Notes under the pieces: generated by a model
What the model saw: only the letters and a program-made list of their open reading frames with translations
Databases searched by the model: none
What the model was told of the DNA's origin: nothing
Position numbers and translations under genes: made by a program
Origin: Simiduia agarivorans SA1 = DSM 21679
GTDB lineage: Bacteria; Pseudomonadota; Gammaproteobacteria; Pseudomonadales; Cellvibrionaceae
Direction: 5' to 3'
Assembly (NCBI RefSeq): GCF_000305785.2
Contig: NC_018868.3
Span: 3,890,270 to 3,954,269 of the forward strand
DNA length: 64,000 nt
In this document: positions 1-12,959 of the stretch, piece after piece
Position numbering within the stretch: position 1 is the stretch's first letter
Layout: every line of letters begins with the position of its first letter

Positions 1-462
1 TTCATGAATTGCCGGGTTGGCGGGATTGGCAAACTGCTGTGGCATGTAGCGGTTTTCCGGGTCCTCCGCCAGCAAGGCTTCCGCCTCTGCAATGGCTCCT
101 TTCATGCCCTTTTCCGGCGGTGTGAGTACTAACTTGGCGCCCAGGGCTTTGACCAGTTGCCGTCGCTCCAGGCTCATGCTGGACGGCATCGTCAGTATCA
201 GTGAGTAGCCTCTGGCCGCACAGACGAACGCAAGGGCAATGCCGGTATTGCCGCTGGTCGGTTCGACAACGGTCATGCCGGGTTTGAGCAACCCTTGCTG
301 TTCGGCTCCCCAGATCATGTTGGCGCCAATGCGGCATTTGACCGACGTGGCTGGGTTGCGCGACTCCAATTTGACCAAAACCTTGTGTGTGGTCAGGCGG
401 TTCAGTCGGACCAGTGGGGTGTTGCCAATGGTTTCGGAATTGTCTTTGTAAATGTGACTCAT
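1..462 (-). CDS. cysK: Cysteine synthase A, 5' part only (cut by window edge)
   Basis: O-acetylserine sulfhydrylase, a PLP enzyme that makes L-cysteine from O-acetylserine and sulfide in the cytoplasm. The 154 codons present begin [20 protein letters not shown] and are close to E. coli CysK from memory. The PLP lysine is K42 in the motif [10 protein letters not shown], and the phosphate-binding loop EPTSGNTG follows. The second half, with the rest of the fold, lies beyond base 1. The start ATG is at 460-462. The 203 bp between it and the divergent gene at 666 are AT-rich around 510-590 and must carry both promoters; I see no clear operator. The SVKCR context favours CysK over CysM. Confidence 0.95.
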   Translation of the reverse strand, partial: MSHIYKDNSETIGNTPLVRLNRLTTHKVLVKLESRNPATSVKCRIGANMIWGAEQQGLLKPGMTVVEPTSGNTGIALAFVCAARGYSLILTMPSSMSLERRQLVKALGAKLVLTPPEKGMKGAIAEAEALLAEDPENRYMPQQFANPANPAIHE

Positions 463-665
463 GCAGGGTTCCCTTCAGTGAACAGGCAGCTTCGCAGGCT
501 AGCATAGCGTCCTTGTCTATATATCATCCAAGAATTATAACGACTATTAATATTGCGAATCCTTATTGGTTTAGTCTGCCGGCCTCAATAATACTGAGAT
601 TGCAGTTCTGCTGTGCGCACCTTGCGGCAGCGGAGTGGTTCCTAATAAAAACATAAGGAGGCTGT

Positions 666-1283
666 ATGGCCATTTTGGAGCACACACTTGGTATCCTGTT
701 GCACCCCGATCGGGAGTGGAAGGCAATTCGCAATGAGCGACATTCCTTCGCACAGGTGTTTTTCAGTCATGTGCCTTTCCTTGCCCTGATTCCCCCGGTG
801 GCGGCCTATTTTGGTGTGACCCAGGTGGGTTGGACCATTGGCGACGGCGAGGTTGTCCGGCTCACCAGCGAATCCGCCCTGTCTCTTTGTGTAATGACCT
901 ATATTGCCCTGATGGTGGGCGTTTATGTATTGGGCGAATTCATTAATTGGATGGCCAAAACCTACGGTGTGACGGACTCTGCGGAGCAGCGCCACTATGA
1001 AGGCACGGCTTTGGCGGTTTATATCACGACGCCGGTGTTTCTCGCCGGCATCGTCGGGATCTACCCGGAGCTGTGGTTGAATGCCGCGGCGACTATCCTT
1101 GCGGGCTGCTATGCCATTTATCTGGTGTACGAAGGTATTCCGATTCTGATGAATATCGATAAAGAGCGCGCCTTCATGTATGCCACCAGCGTGGTGACCG
1201 TTGGTCTGGTCATGTTGGTGATTGTGCGCGTCGGCACAGTGATCGTTTGGGGAATGGGCATAGGGCCTGTCTACGTGGATTGA
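666..1283 (+). CDS. Yip1-family (DUF1282-like) inner-membrane protein
   Basis: A 205-residue polytopic membrane protein with about five hydrophobic segments (roughly residues 35-55, 75-100, 115-140, 145-165 and 178-198). The N-terminus, with HTLGILLHPDREW, and the overall plan resemble the bacterial Yip1/DUF1282 family; no biochemical role is established for bacterial members. A strong ribosome-binding site (AAGGAGG, about 655-661) precedes the ATG. The gene is monocistronic, divergent from cysK and convergent with ilvC, from which it is separated by a hairpin terminator. The family call is by eye. Confidence 0.8.
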   Translation: MAILEHTLGILLHPDREWKAIRNERHSFAQVFFSHVPFLALIPPVAAYFGVTQVGWTIGDGEVVRLTSESALSLCVMTYIALMVGVYVLGEFINWMAKTYGVTDSAEQRHYEGTALAVYITTPVFLAGIVGIYPELWLNAAATILAGCYAIYLVYEGIPILMNIDKERAFMYATSVVTVGLVMLVIVRVGTVIVWGMGIGPVYVD

Positions 1284-1301
1284 CCCTGTAATCTCTGCAA
1301 T

Positions 1302-1330
1302 AAAAAAGCCCCGCATAGCGGGGCTTTTTT
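1302..1330. terminator. Bidirectional Rho-independent terminator
   Basis: GCCCCGC/GCGGGGC stem with a short loop, flanked by an A-run on the left and a T-run on the right, so it can end transcription from both sides. It sits between the convergent Yip1 gene and the ilv operon. Confidence 0.9.
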
Positions 1331-1346
1331 ATGTCGGCTAAAGCGA

Positions 1347-2375
<1,029 letters not shown>

Positions 2376-2419
2376 TCAGTCCTATGTCCGGTTCCGAATG
2401 TATTTCAAATTTAATGAGC

Positions 2420-2911
2420 TCAAAGGCTCAGGATTTTTTCGCCGCGGGCAATGCCGGAAACTCCCGTCCGCACCACCTCAAGGATGGCGCTGTCTCCAAC
2501 CGCCTGCACGAACGCATCGAGTTTGTCCGACGTGCCAGCCACCTGCACGATGTAAACGCTGGGCGTCACATCGACAATCTGGCCCCGAAAAATATCAACG
2601 CAACGTTTGATTTCTTCGCGTTGGCCGCCCACTGCTTTGACTTTTATTAACATCAGCTCGCGTTCGATGTGGGCGCCTTCGGTCAGATCCACCAGTTTCA
2701 CCACATCAATCAACTTGTTGAGGTGCTTGGTGATCTGTTCGATTTTGTGGTCGTCGCCAATGGTGGTCAACGTCAGGCGCGACAGGGTTGCATCTTCCGT
2801 GGGGGCCACCGTCAGGCTTTCAATGTTATAGCCACGCTGAGAGAACAACCCGACAACCCGTGAGAGTGCACCAGGCGCGTTTTCCATCAATACTGAAATG
2901 ATCCGTCTCAT
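2420..2911 (-). CDS. ilvH: Acetolactate synthase small (regulatory) subunit
   Basis: Regulatory subunit of acetohydroxyacid synthase; it activates the large subunit and confers valine feedback inhibition. The 163-residue protein begins [19 protein letters not shown]. An ACT domain covers about residues 4-78 (NAPGALSRV and GYNIESLTV are the effector-site region), followed by the usual C-terminal domain. The reading frame is open upstream to 2938, but the ATG at 2909-2911 gives the family N-terminus and overlaps the ilvI stop as TGATG, which implies translational coupling and fixed subunit ratios. Confidence 0.97.
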   Translation of the reverse strand: MRRIISVLMENAPGALSRVVGLFSQRGYNIESLTVAPTEDATLSRLTLTTIGDDHKIEQITKHLNKLIDVVKLVDLTEGAHIERELMLIKVKAVGGQREEIKRCVDIFRGQIVDVTPSVYIVQVAGTSDKLDAFVQAVGDSAILEVVRTGVSGIARGEKILSL

Positions 2912-4638
2912 CAGGTGCGCTCCGTCTTGCTTAACCACATGTCGCGCATGGTGCCCGGTGCAATCTGCATGGGATAAACGTGCTCAGTCGGATCCACGTA
3001 GATGTCCATGAACACCACGCGGTCTTTCATCGCGAAACACTCTTCCATTTTCGCTTTCAGGTCTTCTTTTTTCGTGACGCGAATGCCCACGTGGCCATAG
3101 GCCTCGGCCAGCTTCACAAAATCCGGTAACGAATCTTCGTACAGGGACTCCGAATAGCGACCGCTGTACTGCATGTCCTGCCACTGCTTGACCATGCCGA
3201 GGGCCTGGTTGTTCAGGCAGATAATTTTGACCGGCAAATGGTACTGGGTGCAGGCAGACAATTCCTGAATACACATCTGAATAGAGCCTTCGCCGGTGAC
3301 GCAGGCGACGATCGCATCGCGGTGAGCCATCTGCACGCCCATGGCTGCAGGCAAGCCAAAGCCCATGGTGCCCAGCCCGCCAGAGTTGATCCAGCGCCGG
3401 GGCTTGTCGAACCCGTAATACTGGGCCGCAAACATTTGATGCTGGCCCACATCCGAGGTCACAAAGGCATCGCCTTGGGTGACTTCATGCAAGGTTTTGA
3501 TGACGTCCTGCGGCATGATTTTTTCGCCCGCCGTGTTGTAGCGCGGCTTAGTGTAAATGCCGTGACGCTCGCGCCAGTCGGTAATCTGCTGCCACCAGTC
3601 GCCCAGCATTTTGGTGTCCGGACGCTCTTTGATCTCGCCCAGCAGTGCCAACATGTCTTTCATCACACTGGATACCGAGCCCACGATCGGGATATCGGCA
3701 CTGACCGTTTTGGAAATCGACGCGGGGTCAATATCAATGTGGATGATTTTGGCCTGCGGGCAGAACTTGTTTGGCGTGTTGGTCACGCGATCGTCGAAGC
3801 GGGCGCCCACCGCCAGAATGACGTCGGCATGGTGCATCGCGGTATTGGCTTCAAAGGTACCGTGCATGCCCAGCATGCCCAGCCAACGCTGATCAGATGC
3901 CGGGAATCCACCCAACCCCATCAGCGTGGTGGTGACGGGGAAGTTGAGCTCGCGCGCAAACTTGGTTACCAGCTCACTGGCATTGCCCAGCACCACGCCG
4001 CCACCGGCGTAAATGACGGGACGGCGTGCCGTCATCAACAATTGAACGGCCTTGCGGATCTGGCCGCTATGGCCTTTTTCAATGGGCGTGTAGGAACGCA
4101 GCTTGATCTTCTTCGGATAGCTGTATTCGAACTTGTCAGCCGGGTTGGTCACGTCCTTGGGCAAATCCACAACCACGGGCCGGCCGGTAGAGGCGATGTA
4201 ATAGGCTTTTTTGATCGTGGCAGGAATGTCTGCCGCATCTTTTACCAGAAAACTGTGTTTCACAATCGGACGGGAAACACCCACCATGTCGGTTTCCTGA
4301 AAAGCGTCTTCACCGATCTTCTCCGACGGAACCTGGCCGGATATCACCACCATGGGAATGGAATCCATGTAGGCGGTGGCAATGCCTGTAATGGCATTGG
4401 TGGCACCCGGACCGGAGGTGACCAGTACGGTGCCGACCTTGCCGGTGGCGCGTGCATAGCCATCCGCGGCATGGGTTGCGGCCTGTTCGTGACGAACCAG
4501 AATGTGTTTGATTTTGTCCTGACGGAAAATGGCGTCGTATATATGCAGGGCTGACCCACCCGGGTAGCCGAAGATATGTTCTACGCCTTCGTCTTGGAGG
4601 GCGCGAATCAGCATATCGCCGCCGGAAAGCATTTCCAC
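2911..4638 (-). CDS. ilvI: Acetolactate synthase large (catalytic) subunit
   Basis: Thiamine-diphosphate enzyme that condenses two pyruvates, or pyruvate and 2-oxobutyrate, as the first committed step to branched-chain amino acids. It has 575 residues. The GTG start at 4636-4638 has an AAGGGG ribosome-binding site about 7 nt upstream and gives [10 protein letters not shown], matching the E. coli IlvI start. The ThDP-activating glutamate is E51 in RHEQAA. The C-terminal cofactor motif reads GEGSIQM rather than the textbook GDGS; a glutamate here is, to my recollection, common in Pseudomonas-type enzymes. It is the first gene of ilvIHC. Confidence 0.97.
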   Translation of the reverse strand: MEMLSGGDMLIRALQDEGVEHIFGYPGGSALHIYDAIFRQDKIKHILVRHEQAATHAADGYARATGKVGTVLVTSGPGATNAITGIATAYMDSIPMVVISGQVPSEKIGEDAFQETDMVGVSRPIVKHSFLVKDAADIPATIKKAYYIASTGRPVVVDLPKDVTNPADKFEYSYPKKIKLRSYTPIEKGHSGQIRKAVQLLMTARRPVIYAGGGVVLGNASELVTKFARELNFPVTTTLMGLGGFPASDQRWLGMLGMHGTFEANTAMHHADVILAVGARFDDRVTNTPNKFCPQAKIIHIDIDPASISKTVSADIPIVGSVSSVMKDMLALLGEIKERPDTKMLGDWWQQITDWRERHGIYTKPRYNTAGEKIMPQDVIKTLHEVTQGDAFVTSDVGQHQMFAAQYYGFDKPRRWINSGGLGTMGFGLPAAMGVQMAHRDAIVACVTGEGSIQMCIQELSACTQYHLPVKIICLNNQALGMVKQWQDMQYSGRYSESLYEDSLPDFVKLAEAYGHVGIRVTKKEDLKAKMEECFAMKDRVVFMDIYVDPTEHVYPMQIAPGTMRDMWLSKTERT

Positions 4639-4897
4639 CTTTTATCCCCTTAAAGAATTTGCCTTAATCTACGCTAAATGCGCCATGGGCGACCCGAACA
4701 AACAGGTTGCCCTACCTCATTGCTGTATTAGCTTTGGATTAACCAGCTCCCTGCGCTTTTAACGCTGCGAGGTCTGGACAAGATGTCGTCGGTGGACGCA
4801 CCTTCGCAACTCTGGATGGTAAGGCGGGTGGTTGACCTGCCGGGGTAGAAAAGAACCGGGTTTACCGGTATGTCTAATAGCCATCTAGCGAATCCGC

Positions 4898-4926
4898 AAT
4901 TTTGGCAATCTGACAAACAATGTCAA
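4898..4926 (-). promoter_or_regulatory. Candidate ilvIHC promoter with long leader
   Basis: On the minus strand, TTGACA (4921-4926) is followed after 17 nt by AAAATT (4898-4903). Transcription starting near 4891 would give a leader of about 250 nt before ilvI. I see no clear leader peptide rich in Ile, Val or Leu and no terminator hairpin with a U-run in that leader. The -10 matches only half the consensus. The interval 4639-5052 otherwise holds only the divergent promoter of the next gene. Confidence 0.4.
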
Positions 4927-4994
4927 TACTTTGCCCTAAAAAGTGGCAAATGTATCCCAACAGGCCGGATATGTGAGGTGCTTAGTGGGTTTTA

Positions 4995-5022
4995 TTGCGG
5001 TTAACGAGTATAGTCTTATACT
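4995..5022 (+). promoter_or_regulatory. Sigma-70-type promoter of the DUF4124 gene
   Basis: TTGCGG (4995-5000), a 16-nt spacer, then TATACT (5017-5022). The predicted start near 5029 leaves a short leader. Divergent from the ilv promoter. Confidence 0.55.
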
Positions 5023-5052
5023 GATGCTTAAATTTGGAGTATGGATTTCGCC

Positions 5053-5511
5053 ATGCGTAGCTTGATTGCCGTTGTTTTTTGTTCGTTGGGGCTGGCTTTT
5101 GCCACTCAGGTAGACGCCAAAGAGTACTACAAGTGGGTGGATGACGACGGTGTCACCCATTACACCGTAACCGCACCTAAGGATCGTCCTTCCGAATTAG
5201 TGCGCGTGATGGGCGGCGGTAAAGCCTCCAGCGGTAAGAGCAATGCAACCCCCGCGAGCAAAGCCTTGCCCGGTGATGAAACCGGCTTTGGCGCACCCAA
5301 ACCGAAAGCGACGGCTGAAAAAGCCGAAGCTAAAATGTCAGTGGTGGATCCGGCCCGCTGCGAGATTGCGCGCAATAATATGGAAACCCTGACCAATCAC
5401 CCGAGAATCCGGATCACAGAGGCCGATGGCAGCATTCGTTACCTGACTGACGAAGAAAAAGCTGAAAAAATGGCTGAAGCTGAAGCCGCTGCCCGAGAGA
5501 GTTGCGAATAA
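5053..5511 (+). CDS. Secreted DUF4124 domain protein
   Basis: A 152-residue predicted periplasmic protein. A signal peptide (MRSLIAVVFCSLGLAFA...VDA) ends near residue 22, and the DUF4124 hallmark YYKWVDDDGVTHYT follows directly. After a low-complexity Ala/Lys/Pro linker comes a C-terminal part with YLTDEEKAEKM. Function is unknown for the family. An in-frame ATG at 5041 is only 1 nt from the GGAG at 5036-5039, so I prefer the ATG at 5053, which also starts the signal peptide cleanly, although its spacing of 13 nt is long. A terminator follows. Confidence 0.8.
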   Translation: MRSLIAVVFCSLGLAFATQVDAKEYYKWVDDDGVTHYTVTAPKDRPSELVRVMGGGKASSGKSNATPASKALPGDETGFGAPKPKATAEKAEAKMSVVDPARCEIARNNMETLTNHPRIRITEADGSIRYLTDEEKAEKMAEAEAAARESCE

Positions 5512-5533
5512 CCGCGGTTTTACGCAATAAATG

Positions 5534-5560
5534 AAAAGGCGCGGATACCGCGCCTTTTTT
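5534..5560. terminator. Bidirectional Rho-independent terminator
   Basis: Perfect GGCGCGG/CCGCGCC stem with an ATA loop, A-run before and T-run after. It separates the DUF4124 gene from convergent clpB. Confidence 0.9.
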
Positions 5561-5569
5561 CGTTGAGGG

Positions 5570-8146
<2,577 letters not shown>

Positions 8147-8179
8147 GGTCAACCTCGAAAACATTGTCTAATGATTCAG

Positions 8180-8208
8180 AGGTTGGGGTAATTTGTGCAG
8201 AATTCAAG
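8180..8208 (-). promoter_or_regulatory. Sigma-32 (heat shock) promoter of clpB
   Basis: On the minus strand CTTGAA (8203-8208) is followed after 14 nt by CCCCAA (8183-8188), then CCT. This fits the RpoH consensus CTTGAA-N(13-15)-CCCCAT and lies about 35-60 bp before the clpB start codon. Confidence 0.7.
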
Positions 8209-8234
8209 CAGCTGCACAATTGGTCGTGATTTGT

Positions 8235-8248
8235 TTGATCAGGATCAA
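8235..8248. promoter_or_regulatory. FNR/Anr-type box upstream of clpB
   Basis: TTGATCAGGATCAA is a perfect match to TTGAT-N4-ATCAA. It lies between the pgeF stop and the clpB heat-shock promoter, centred roughly 68 bp before the predicted start of transcription. Confidence 0.5.
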
Positions 8249-8267
8249 ACTTTATCTTGCCCGCTTT

Positions 8268-9026
8268 TTAACTCAGCCATATCAGGCTGGCAAACCGGCC
8301 CGTGGTGCCTTCTTTGCGGTAAGAATAGAACCGGTGGTTTTCTGTCGCGGTGCAGTGCGTTCCACCGTATACCTGCGCGATGCCCAGGCTGGTTAATGCG
8401 ATGCGCGTGAGGGCAAACAGGTCGGCGTAGAACTTCAGCGGCCGGGCGCCAGGGGTAAAGCAGGCTGCAATGTGTTCGGTGCTGTCGGCATCGGTGGCCA
8501 GATCGAAGCAGGCCTCCAGGACATCGACACCGACTTCAAAGGCTGTGGGCCCGATGGCTGGGCCAATCCACGCCATCAATTGATCGGGCGCCGCGTCGAA
8601 CATGGCCACTGCATTGGCAAGAATGCCGGCGCTGAGGCCGCGCCAGCCGGCGTGCACGGCGGCCACCTGGGTGCCAGCGGCATTGCACAGCAATACCGGC
8701 ACACAATCGGCCGTCAGCACCGCACAGGCCAGCCCGGCTTGCTGGGTGATGCAGGCATCGGCGGTGCGGGTCAGGTTATCGGGCTGGGCTATCACTACCT
8801 CCGTGCCGTGAACCTGTTCCAGCCATTGTACCTGGGGCAAATCGAGCTGGTGCAGCAGCTGTTGCCGGTTTTGTAAAACCTGCTGTTCGTCGTCACCCAC
8901 ATGCAGGGCCAGGTTTGCATGGGCATAGGGGGGCGCACTGGCGCCGGTGCTGCGCTCGGTGACCACAGCCTTTACCCGGGCGGGCGCGGGCCAGTCGGGC
9001 GATAAAAGCGCGATGGGCTCAGACAA
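8268..9026 (-). CDS. pgeF: PgeF/YfiH-family peptidoglycan editing factor
   Basis: A 252-residue member of the multicopper-polyphenol-oxidase-like DUF152 family. In E. coli the homologue removes mis-incorporated L-Ser from UDP-MurNAc; other members act on purine nucleosides. The zinc site is visible as H73 (QVHG), C108 (TADCVP) and H125 (VHAGWRG). The ATG overlaps the end of rluD by 8 bp, so the two are co-translated. The order rluD-pgeF-clpB is conserved in Pseudomonas. Confidence 0.92.
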   Translation of the reverse strand: MSEPIALLSPDWPAPARVKAVVTERSTGASAPPYAHANLALHVGDDEQQVLQNRQQLLHQLDLPQVQWLEQVHGTEVVIAQPDNLTRTADACITQQAGLACAVLTADCVPVLLCNAAGTQVAAVHAGWRGLSAGILANAVAMFDAAPDQLMAWIGPAIGPTAFEVGVDVLEACFDLATDADSTEHIAACFTPGARPLKFYADLFALTRIALTSLGIAQVYGGTHCTATENHRFYSYRKEGTTGRFASLIWLS

Positions 9027-9987
9027 GGGGATCTTCCTCTGCCAGTTGATTCAGAATTTGCTCAAAATCTTCCGGCCGCTCGGCGTGCCAGGCCATGGTT
9101 TCCTTCAGCACCGGGTGTACCAGTTCAAGGTGCGTGGCATGCAGTGCCTGACGGGGAAAGGTGAGGATGGTGTTGCGCAGTTCGCTGCTGATGCCGGCGG
9201 CAAGCTGACGGTTACCGCCATAGGTTTTGTCGCCCACCAGCGGGTGCTTGAGCCAGGCCATGTGCACCCGGATCTGGTGCGTGCGCCCCGTGGCGAGGCT
9301 GCAGCGTACCAGCGTGTAGTGACCAAAGCGCTCGCTCACCGAATAGCGGGTAATCGCTTCTTTTCCACCCACGTCGGTAACGGCCATTTTGGTGCGTTGC
9401 GTGGGATGCCGTGCCATGGGCTGGTCGACGGTACCGCCCGCGATCAGCTTGCCCACCACCAGCGCGTCGTATTCGCGCTTGACGGAACGTTTCTGCAACT
9501 GCCGCACCAGGTTGATCTGGGCCTGCGGGGTTTTGGCGACCACCATCAGGCCGGTGGTGTCTTTATCCAGCCGGTGCACGATGCCAGCGCGGGGTACCTG
9601 CTCCAGCGAGGGACAGTGGTGCAGGAGGGCATTGAGCAGGGTGCCGGTGGGGTTGCCCGCACCCGGGTGCACTACCAGCCCCGCCGGCTTATTGATGACC
9701 AGTAAGGTATCGTCTTCGTACACAATATCCAAAGCAATGGCTTCTGCTACCCAGTCACCCGCAGGCTCCAGCGCGGCCTCCAGCGCCAGCGACTCGCCGC
9801 CAAAGCACTTGTCCTTGGGCTTGCAGGGCCGGCCATCCAGCGTCAGGGCGCCTTCTTTGATCCAGGTTTGCAGGCGGGCGCGGGAATAATCCGGGAATAA
9901 CTGACTGGCCATCGCATCCACGCGGGCGCCGCCAGCGCCCTGAGGCACGGTGGCAGCAAGCGAGATAGTGGGGTTGGGACTCGACAT
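9019..9987 (-). CDS. rluD: 23S rRNA pseudouridine synthase D
   Basis: Converts uridines in helix 69 of 23S rRNA (1911, 1915 and 1917 in E. coli numbering) to pseudouridine. It has 322 residues. An S4 RNA-binding domain covers about 20-80, with SRARLQTWIKEG, and the catalytic domain carries HRLDKDTTG with the nucleophile D141. The alternatives RluA and RluC are less likely because of length, the S4 domain and the neighbours pgeF and bamD. The divergent bamD gene begins 121 bp away. Confidence 0.93.
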   Translation of the reverse strand: MSSPNPTISLAATVPQGAGGARVDAMASQLFPDYSRARLQTWIKEGALTLDGRPCKPKDKCFGGESLALEAALEPAGDWVAEAIALDIVYEDDTLLVINKPAGLVVHPGAGNPTGTLLNALLHHCPSLEQVPRAGIVHRLDKDTTGLMVVAKTPQAQINLVRQLQKRSVKREYDALVVGKLIAGGTVDQPMARHPTQRTKMAVTDVGGKEAITRYSVSERFGHYTLVRCSLATGRTHQIRVHMAWLKHPLVGDKTYGGNRQLAAGISSELRNTILTFPRQALHATHLELVHPVLKETMAWHAERPEDFEQILNQLAEEDPLV

Positions 9988-10107
9988 GTGTTTGGTATCT
10001 TGGTGTGGCTGTGATTAAATGCGGCTATTTTACGCTGTGCGGGTCATTGGGGACAGCTCAAAGACCGCGCGGTGTCAGACCAGAATTAGTCCATAAAGAG
10101 TTTTAGC

Positions 10108-11028
10108 ATGTCCCTCCGCCGTATTATCTCGTCAACCCTGGTGTTGACCGCGGTTTTGTTAGCTGCCTGTGCCAGCAATGAGCCTAAGCATACAACCGAA
10201 AAAGACTTCTATGATGCTGCCCAGCGCATGCTGAACGCGTCTCAATGGGAGCCGGCCATCAAAAACCTGCAGTTGCTGGAGGAGAACTTCCCGTTTGGTG
10301 CTTATGCCGAACAAGCCCAGCTGGAACTGATTTACGCCTATTACAAGAGCAATCAGCCCGAAGCTGCCATGGCCGCTGCCGACCGGTTCATCCGCCTGCA
10401 CCCGCAGCACCGGAACGTGGATTACGCCTATTACATGAAGGGCCTGACCACCTTTACCCAGAATCAGGGGATGTTTGAGCGCTATGTGCCCTCCGACCTG
10501 ACCGACCGCGACCCCGGAGCTGCGCGTGAGTCCTTTGCCCATTTCGCGCAGTTAATCGCCCGTTACCCCGACAGCCAGTACGCCCAGGACGCGCGCAAAC
10601 GCATGATTCATTTGCGCAACCTGCTGGCGCGTTACGAAATCCATGTGGCTAATTACTACTTCAAGCGCGGTGCCTATCTGGCCGCCGCCAACCGGGGTCG
10701 GTACGTGGTGGAAAATTTCCAGCAGACGCCGGCGGTGCCCGATGCGTTGGCAGTGATGGCGCAGGGCTATCATTTGCTGGGTATGGATGATCTGGCCCAG
10801 AGTGCGGTCGAGGTACTGTGGACCAACTTTCCGGATTACCCGAATTTCGATAAGAACGGCAATTTCAACTACCAGTACAGTGTGGATATCAATGACCGCA
10901 GCTGGCTCAACCTGCTGAGTTTTGGTCTGTTTGATAAACAGGACCTGCGTGGATTTGACACCCGTGCGAAATACAATCCCGCCGTGGCGGTGTTTGAAAC
11001 GGAAGGTGCGCTGCCAGGCAGCAACTGA
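10108..11028 (+). CDS. bamD: Outer membrane assembly lipoprotein BamD
   Basis: Essential lipoprotein of the BAM complex, which folds beta-barrel proteins into the outer membrane. A lipoprotein signal ends at the lipobox LAAC with the acylated cysteine at C21. Five TPR-like repeats follow across about 30-240, for example [20 protein letters not shown]. The length, 306 residues, is longer than E. coli BamD (245), with the extra residues in the C-terminal tail containing [13 protein letters not shown]. The bamD/rluD divergent pair is a common gammaproteobacterial arrangement. Confidence 0.95.
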   Translation: MSLRRIISSTLVLTAVLLAACASNEPKHTTEKDFYDAAQRMLNASQWEPAIKNLQLLEENFPFGAYAEQAQLELIYAYYKSNQPEAAMAAADRFIRLHPQHRNVDYAYYMKGLTTFTQNQGMFERYVPSDLTDRDPGAARESFAHFAQLIARYPDSQYAQDARKRMIHLRNLLARYEIHVANYYFKRGAYLAAANRGRYVVENFQQTPAVPDALAVMAQGYHLLGMDDLAQSAVEVLWTNFPDYPNFDKNGNFNYQYSVDINDRSWLNLLSFGLFDKQDLRGFDTRAKYNPAVAVFETEGALPGSN

Positions 11029-11075
11029 GAGCCGGGCCCCGGTTGCGGGCCCGTGGTTATTGCCGCTTTGCGGTG

Positions 11076-12959
11076 TCAGTGAACAGCCCGTTCCCCCAAC
11101 GGCGGCATCGGGCAGTTCAGCCGATCGGCGATCACGCGCAACAATTCGTATTCAGCCAGCTGCAGTGCGCCATCGGCATCCAGCGCCAGCATGATACTCT
11201 TGATCAGCCTGGGCTTTTGTAGCGGCTTGAGCAGATTAAGTTGGCTGAGTGCCGCATCCAGTCCCGCTAAATCAACAGCCTCCTCTGGCAGATTCTCCAG
11301 ACCCAAGCCCAATGCCTGCATGGCACTTTCAAATGCCTGTTGCTGGTTGCTGACGTCCCCCTGTTTTGCAACTGCAGCCAGTAGTAGCCGGCACGGCGCC
11401 TTCAGGGCGGCGAGATCGCGGGTTTTATTCGAACTTTGTGGCCGGTCAAACAGGTTGTGTTTGAGCAGACTGAACAGGCACCACTCGGATAAAGTGAGTT
11501 GCTTATCGGCTTTGATCAGGGCAATCACCGATGCTCTGAATTGGTTTTTCTGCCCGTCAGACAATGCCTTGAGTGCCGGCAGGCACAGCTCCACCACCGG
11601 CAAGCGCAGCGCCAGTGGTAAGGCTTTCACCCGTGGCAGATAGTGCCGGTAAAGTTTGAACACCGGGGTCGGCACATGCACGCCCAAGTGGCTTTCCTGT
11701 TCGAGTGCGACGGATTCAGTGAACAGTAGGCCGTAGATGATGGCCATGGCCGAAGCGCTGTTATGGCAAGCGTCGCGCACTTTGGGGTCAAGCTGATCGA
11801 GCAAGCGCGCCGCCACAGCTTGGGCGGCCGGCGTCGGTACACCCATTTGTTCAACCAGCGGCTCGGGTGCCGGTGCGTTGACCTCAGCGGCGCCGGCAAA
11901 ACCCTGTGTGCGTGGGTCGGTCTCGTCGGTGGGGGCGCTGGTCAGGAAATCGCCTTTCCAGCCGGGTTCGATGCGTTGAATGCGCTCGGCCAGCGGTGGA
12001 TGGGTAGCAAACAGGCCGCTGAACCAGCCGCTGACACCGTTGGCGAAATAGAAATGGCTGTACTCGGCGGCGTTGGCGGCGGCCAGATTGGAGCCGGCGC
12101 TGTGCCCGCCAATGCGTTTGAGAGCATCGCTGATGCCGCTGGGGTTGCGGGTAAACTGCACTGCCGAGGCATCGGCCAGAAACTCCCGCTGCCGGCTGAC
12201 CGCGGCTTTGATCAGGTTGCCAAAAAAGATGCCGGCATAGCCGATTACAAATAAACCGAGCCCGAGCAGGGCCAGGCTGTTGCCGTCTTTTTTACTGCTG
12301 CGCCTGGGCGTGCTGCGCATGATCATCTCGCCGATGATACCGATCAGCAAAATGCCGTGCAGTACGCCCACCAGACGCAGGTTGAGGCGCATGTCGCCAT
12401 TGAAGATGTGGCTGTATTCGTGCGCGATCACCCCCTGCAACTGGTCCCGTGACAAGGCTTCGAGGCAGCCACGGGTCACGCCAATCACCGCATCCTGAGG
12501 GGCATAGCCGGCGGCAAAGGCGTTGATTCCGGGCTCGTCCAGCAGGTACACCGGTGGCACGGGAACGCCCGCCGCGATGGCCATCTCTTCGACGATATTG
12601 AGCAGTTGGCGTTCCTTGCCCGTGCATTCAGCGATATTCAGCAGGCGACCGTTGAGCGACTCCGCCACCACGGCACCCCCCTGGCGCAACTGGGATAACC
12701 GGTACCAGCTGCCCAGTAACACCACGCTGATCACGATAATGGCGATGCCGCCGATCAGGCGCGCATCCAGGTGTTCAAAAAACGTTTGCCAGAAGGCCGC
12801 CTGATCGGGGCTGGGGGTTGCGGCGCCGCCGGTGGCTTGCAGCATAATGCCAACGAACAACGTGGTTATGACGATGAGCGCCACCACTGCCAGCGCCATC
12901 AGGCCCACCAGACGCGCGGTCTGTTTGCGCGCCTGATCCTGATGCTCAAAGAAGTTCAT
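11076..12959 (-). CDS. M48-family zinc metallopeptidase, membrane-bound, long C-terminal extension
   Basis: HtpX-like protease of 627 residues. Two membrane segments (about 20-42 and 68-90) precede the zinc motif HEYSH at 180-184; the third ligand is probably in REFLADASAVQF. Two more hydrophobic segments lie near 195-215 and 230-255. Beyond about residue 340 there is a soluble C-terminal half of nearly 300 residues, absent from HtpX. It carries a predicted helical TerB-like arrangement (LTLSEWCLFSLLKHNL and DGALQLAEYELLRVI), which is my inference. The ATG overlaps the lemA stop as TAATG, so LemA and the protease are translationally coupled and probably work together in membrane quality control. 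Confidence 0.88.
   Translation of the reverse strand: MNFFEHQDQARKQTARLVGLMALAVVALIVITTLFVGIMLQATGGAATPSPDQAAFWQTFFEHLDARLIGGIAIIVISVVLLGSWYRLSQLRQGGAVVAESLNGRLLNIAECTGKERQLLNIVEEMAIAAGVPVPPVYLLDEPGINAFAAGYAPQDAVIGVTRGCLEALSRDQLQGVIAHEYSHIFNGDMRLNLRLVGVLHGILLIGIIGEMIMRSTPRRSSKKDGNSLALLGLGLFVIGYAGIFFGNLIKAAVSRQREFLADASAVQFTRNPSGISDALKRIGGHSAGSNLAAANAAEYSHFYFANGVSGWFSGLFATHPPLAERIQRIEPGWKGDFLTSAPTDETDPRTQGFAGAAEVNAPAPEPLVEQMGVPTPAAQAVAARLLDQLDPKVRDACHNSASAMAIIYGLLFTESVALEQESHLGVHVPTPVFKLYRHYLPRVKALPLALRLPVVELCLPALKALSDGQKNQFRASVIALIKADKQLTLSEWCLFSLLKHNLFDRPQSSNKTRDLAALKAPCRLLLAAVAKQGDVSNQQQAFESAMQALGLGLENLPEEAVDLAGLDAALSQLNLLKPLQKPRLIKSIMLALDADGALQLAEYELLRVIADRLNCPMPPLGERAVH

Noticed and set aside
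2..505. Reverse-strand open frame of 167 codons overlapping the left edge
   Set aside because: It is the wrong frame of cysK; the real cysK frame has no stop before base 1 and gives the canonical sequence.
642..1316. 224-codon reverse frame antisense to the Yip1-family gene
   Set aside because: His- and Asn-rich shadow of the membrane protein gene; it also runs into the terminator.
3238..4554. 438-codon forward open frame antisense to ilvI
   Set aside because: Entirely inside a gene with full family motifs; its His/Gly-rich translation is typical of the complement of GC-rich coding DNA.
4728..4916. 62-codon reverse open frame upstream of ilvI, considered as a leader peptide
   Set aside because: It starts at or before the predicted transcription start and lacks runs of Ile, Val or Leu codons.
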